Assembly (NCBI GenBank): GCA_947169885.1
Contig: CAMVRM010000008.1
Span: 1-64,000 of the forward strand
From: an uncultured Ruminococcus sp.
GTDB lineage: Bacteria > Bacillota > Clostridia > Oscillospirales > Ruminococcaceae
Length of the DNA stretch: 64,000 bases
Direction: 5' to 3'
Position numbers and translations under genes: made by a program. A model generated the notes under the pieces. That model was given only the letters and a program-made list of their open reading frames with translations. It was not told the DNA's origin and did no database searches. Shown here piece by piece: positions 61,341 to 64,000 of the stretch (within the stretch, counting starts at the first letter, position 1; each line of letters opens with the position of its first letter).

Positions 61341-61355
61341 AAAGAGGGGTAAACG

Positions 61356-61832
61356 ATGAACAAAATAATACTTCTATCAGTTTCGGTTGTGTGTACGGCA
61401 TTAACAGTATATGCAGCTTACAACAAGCATTTGACAAAAATTAAAGAAAGTGATAGAATTAAGAAAAAACATAGGCAGCATTTACAGCTTTGCGAAGAAA
61501 AGACGTCGGAATTACACTCTTACCTTTTGAGCCATTGCAATACCGAGGAAGAAAGCAGAGATGCATTGATATACTTCTTTAGGGAATTGAAAGAATGTGA
61601 TATTCCTTCATGCCGATACACAGGTGTGGAGGCAGATGATATTTACATTTTTTCATCTAAGTTATCGTCACTGGGACATATTGCTATCAATTGCAGACAC
61701 GGCAATTATCATGATGCTATCATGGGTCTGACAGACGGGTATCCCGGCATTATACATAATTATTTTGCAAACAGTAATAAGGAACTGCTGATCGAAACAG
61801 GGAGAATGGTGTTTGGTGATGATCTTTCTTAA
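61356..61832 (+). CDS. Unknown 158-aa protein with an N-terminal membrane anchor
   Basis: Residues 3-21 form one membrane helix. The rest is soluble and helical, with several Cys and His (LQLCEEK, SHCNTEEES, CDIPSCRYTG, NCRHGNYHDA). Its end overlaps the start of the next, broken gene by 14 bases. No family is recognised. The palindrome at 61325 precedes it. Confidence 0.55.
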   Translation: MNKIILLSVSVVCTALTVYAAYNKHLTKIKESDRIKKKHRQHLQLCEEKTSELHSYLLSHCNTEEESRDALIYFFRELKECDIPSCRYTGVEADDIYIFSSKLSSLGHIAINCRHGNYHDAIMGLTDGYPGIIHNYFANSNKELLIETGRMVFGDDLS

Positions 61833-62133
61833 TACTCTCAGGGATTACGATGAACTGTTAAATGAACTGAAGCAATTAAGGAGCATAAGCAGTCTTTATT
61901 CGGAAGCTATGTCTGTGATACTTCACGGAGTATATGATAAAGCAGAAAATAAAGACGATGTTATGTTTATGCTGAATTATTATATTGATATGCTGATATG
62001 TGAATTGAAAGCATTTTACAGATCGGTCGAGGTCGATCCTGCATACCTTTCCGACAGCACAGATCTGTTAAGAGCAGAACTTAATTCATGTTTTTTCTCT
62101 TTTGCTCAGATGTGTTACGATAAAAAAGGAAAT

Positions 62134-62301
62134 ATGGTTATCCCCCTGACACACCACATTTTTGCAAGCAAACAGGGCAGATGTGGTAAATCGGCGTGCC
62201 ACATAGCCCCTCCCCTACGTAAGGGTAGAGGGTTGGGTCGCCCCTTGCCAAGAACGCTGAATTACGGCTATCAGATATTGGTGTGTTAAAGGGATAACCA
62301 T
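62134..62301. mobile_element. MITE-like palindromic element with 10-bp target duplication (family D)
   Basis: A 168-bp element whose ends match as inverted repeats at 20 of 23 positions (left begins ATGGTTATCCC, right complement the same). It is flanked by the perfect 10-bp direct repeat AAAAGGAAAT. The middle includes a self-complementary part CCTACGTAAGG. It has no transposase. Insertion in the gene at 61819 is recent enough that the target repeats are still identical. Confidence 0.82.
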
Positions 62302-62870
62302 AAAAGGAAATGAACACAATTTTTGGCAACTGACACAAAAAATAAAATATCAAGGTCAGCATATTATTGCGCTGAAAGCCGAATCAAAGTCTTTTCTGTA
62401 TCACTGTAAATTCTTCAAATCGGTCAGAAAGAATTTTAGTATGGAAACAAGTTCATACATTCCTTATCTTGATCTTATCATCGGACTTGGTGACGGACAG
62501 AACAGGCTTCAGGCTATTTCGTATACGGGCTACGATGTTGAAATACCCGTATATGAGTATGATCTGACCAAACAGTTTTTCGATGTATTCACTGACGGAG
62601 AGCATTGGTTTCACGCAAATGCCCGAAGCTGTGAAACGGAGCTGACCTCTGATTTTCGTTTTTCAGTCCTTTACACGCTGGCTAAAATAAGATACTTCTA
62701 TGAGAATGATATTCCGATAGGATTTCTTGAAAAAGACGGATTGGAACTTAGAGACAAAAAAATAGTCTTAAACGAGAACAAGCTTAACAGTAATGTGGGA
62801 AACTATTACGCTTCCGATCCAAATGTCAGAAGATTAAACAGCTTGAAAGGATTAGGGATATACAAGACAA

Positions 62871-63028
62871 TAGACTTCCTCGGAAACTACCGCACACCGC
62901 CTGCCGAAATCTTCCGTCACTGTGTGTTGTCTTCCTCCTCACCGTGCGCCAGCACGCTTTTGTCGTCATCCTAACACAGTACTGAAATCTTTCGACATTC
63001 GGCACACGTTAGTTTCCGAGGAAGTCTA
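62871..63028. mobile_element. MITE-like palindromic element with TA flanks (family E)
   Basis: A 158-bp element with perfect 19-bp inverted ends (TAGACTTCCTCGGAAACTA) and further imperfect pairing over about 50 bases per arm, so the whole folds into one long hairpin. TA at both edges suggests a two-base target duplication. It ends the reading frame begun at 62441. Confidence 0.75.
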
Positions 63029-63230
63029 ATAAAGCTGGGTAATAAACTGATAGTGATATTTGATAAGCACTCCCCTCCAAACAGACAGCGGAGACTGATT
63101 TAGCTTTCAAATTCTCGTTTTTTCAAAGAAATTTTCGCTTTTTTGAAAGAAATGTTTAATTGTCCCACATAGCGGATAATTATTATGCTATAATAAATTT
63201 ACAAAAATCGATCAAGGAGGAAACACGCAA

Positions 63231-63713
63231 ATGTACAACAATAAGGTACGTTATATCGGCAGGCTGACCAGGGACGTTGAACTAAGGACTTCCAGGGCAG
63301 GCAAGGCATACGCTAACTTCACGATAGCTGTCTCGCTGCCAAAGGATATGGCTCACACCGACGAAAGCGGCAGAGATGCAGACTTCTTCAACTGTATAGC
63401 ATTCGGCAGGAACGCCGAGCTGCTTTCGGAGCATACTCACAAGGGCAGCAGGATACTCGTTGAGGGAGCGCAGCACGAGGACAGGTATACTGCAAAGGAC
63501 GGCACTAAGGTGTATGGCACAAAGCTTTACACAGAGGAGATAGGACTGCTTGACCCTAAGCCGCAGACCGCAGCACATACACCTAACAAGCCTACAAATC
63601 AGATGACGGCAGAGGAATTTCAGGAAGCACTCATAGCTTATGGAGAAGATGATGAGGAAGAGGCCTTCTATGATGGCAGCATTTTTGATGATTCTGCCCT
63701 TGACTTTACATAA
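63231..63713 (+). CDS. ssb: Single-stranded DNA-binding protein (plasmid-type)
   Basis: A 160-aa SSB with a complete OB fold (MYNNKVRYIGRLTRDVELRT, then ANFTIAVSL, DFFNCIAFGRNAELL, GSRILVEG). An acidic C-terminal tail ends in DDSALDFT, close to the usual DDDIPF-like tip. GGAGG precedes ATG 63231. A TATAAT with a TG-extension lies at 63189-63194. This is an element-borne SSB; the chromosomal copy would be elsewhere. Confidence 0.92.
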   Translation: MYNNKVRYIGRLTRDVELRTSRAGKAYANFTIAVSLPKDMAHTDESGRDADFFNCIAFGRNAELLSEHTHKGSRILVEGAQHEDRYTAKDGTKVYGTKLYTEEIGLLDPKPQTAAHTPNKPTNQMTAEEFQEALIAYGEDDEEEAFYDGSIFDDSALDFT

Positions 63714-63725
63714 GGAGGTATCACT

Positions 63726-64000
63726 ATGAATGTTAAGGAATACCAAAAGGCACTGTATGATGAGATCTTCGATGATATGTCCGAAAAGGAACTTGAAGCT
63801 GCGGTGATGAGCATAGACTTCTGCCGGAATGACGAGGAGCGCAGGCTCATGAAAGAGCCTATCCGTTCCTACGGACGTAAATGGCAGGAATGGATAGACG
63901 ACTTTTATCCCGAAGTGTGCGAGGTAATGAAAGCTACCGGGCGCTTCTGGGTGATTCCCCGTATCATCGACAAGGAAGCGTCGGAAATGTGGGCTGATCT
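63726..64000 (+). CDS. Partial TnpV-like protein (runs off the window)
   Basis: The first 91 codons of a gene that continues past the end of the window. The middle (IRSYGRKWQEWIDDFYPEVC, then ATGRFWVIPRI) resembles TnpV-type proteins of Clostridia transposons in the order YGR ... L/TGR ... EA. The N-terminus reads MNVKEYQKALYDEIFDDMS. AAGGAGG lies before ATG 63726. It follows ssb by 12 bases. The family match is weak. Confidence 0.5.
   Translation, partial: MNVKEYQKALYDEIFDDMSEKELEAAVMSIDFCRNDEERRLMKEPIRSYGRKWQEWIDDFYPEVCEVMKATGRFWVIPRIIDKEASEMWAD

Larger units (their letters stand above)
61819..63103 (+). pseudogene. Gene split by two palindromic insertions (ancestral product about 316 aa)
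   Basis: The frame from ATG 61819 runs 105 codons to an AAT at 62131-62133. There a 168-bp palindromic element is inserted, with 10-bp target duplication AAAAGGAAAT on each side (62124-62133 and 62302-62311). Removing the element and one duplicate joins the frame exactly to 62312, which stays open for 187 codons. A second palindrome at about 62873-63026 then interrupts it; removing it with one TA restores a frame ending at 63103. Present-day pieces are 61819-62289 and 62441-62974, with foreign tails. The product family is unknown. Confidence 0.8.
52683..64000. mobile_element. Integrated plasmid-like or ICE-like element (left end and part)
   Basis: The region from the tRNA-Pro fragment to the window end carries replication (RepA_N-type), partition (ParA, ParB), SSB, nuclease and exonuclease genes plus many small unknowns, nearly all on the plus strand. 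This is the usual backbone of integrated conjugative or plasmid-derived elements in Clostridia. No integrase, relaxase or type IV secretion gene is in view, so the right end and transfer region probably lie beyond 64,000. Confidence 0.7.

Noticed and set aside
62441..62974. The 177-codon frame as an independent gene
   Set aside because: No ribosome site precedes it, and the frame continues upstream to the target duplication of the family D insertion, so it is the 3' part of the broken gene.

Overview
The window looks like the chromosome of a Ruminococcus-type bacterium (Firmicutes, Clostridia, Oscillospiraceae). The evidence is strong Shine-Dalgarno sites, TTGACA-17-TATAAT promoters, U-tailed terminators, a short SRP RNA directly upstream of dnaX, a FabK-type fatty-acid operon, SpoIID and YlmC-like sporulation-family proteins, and secreted Ser/Thr-rich proteins ending in NPxTG sorting signals. 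The genus is inferred from gene content and style, not from a marker-gene comparison.

Layout: 1-1.7 kb, tRNA modification (TtcA-like, TcdA). 1.7-7.9 kb, tRNA-Trp, two EAL phosphodiesterase-like proteins with degenerate GGDEF domains, a fused two-component-system relic and a CopZ-like chaperone. 7.9-11.1 kb (minus), rpsB - unknown gene - tsf, and ylmC/ymxH. 11.2-15.2 kb, GNAT, NAD-dependent DNA ligase, a 50-aa acidic peptide gene with its own promoter and terminator, and pta. 15.3-17.1 kb (minus), fabD, a small membrane protein and dCMP deaminase. 17.3-26.4 kb, an eleven-gene fatty-acid synthesis operon (fabH, unknown, fabK, fabG, fabF, accB, fabZ, accC, accD, accA, acpP). 26.6-31.1 kb (minus), PFL/UPF0210 protein, ACT protein, recR, ybaB, dnaX, SRP RNA. 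31.2-37.6 kb, YkgJ-like protein, a lone CobI/CbiL methyltransferase, an ART-like unknown, a GT2-GtrA fusion, a NAGPA-domain protein and membrane proteins. 37.8-43.2 kb, two paralogous wall-anchored SGNH hydrolases flanking an AMP-forming ligase. 43.5-46 kb, SpoIID-like protein and citrate synthase. 46.1-50.1 kb, a Zur-like zinc uptake operon. 50.2-52.6 kb, an ECF sigma factor and a likely anti-sigma partner.

From about 52.68 kb to the window end the content changes to an integrated plasmid-like or ICE-like element. It begins at a 3' fragment of a tRNA-Pro gene (probable att site). It carries a RepA_N-type initiator with seven 24-bp iterons inside its own coding sequence, a PD-(D/E)XK nuclease/transposase, ParA/ParB, a thermonuclease, a large DEDDh exonuclease, small membrane proteins, SSB and a TnpV-like partial gene. 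No integrase or relaxase is in view, so the element probably continues past 64,000.

The most interesting non-coding structure: (i) iterons plus an AT-rich tract inside rep, a probable replication origin; (ii) three copies of a 16-bp palindrome, each immediately upstream of a ribosome binding site in the mobile region; (iii) several palindromic MITE-like elements, two of which broke one gene. For the first, removing the element and one copy of its 10-bp target duplication restores the frame exactly; (iv) two otherwise different palindromic elements sharing a hairpin core with a compensatory base-pair change.
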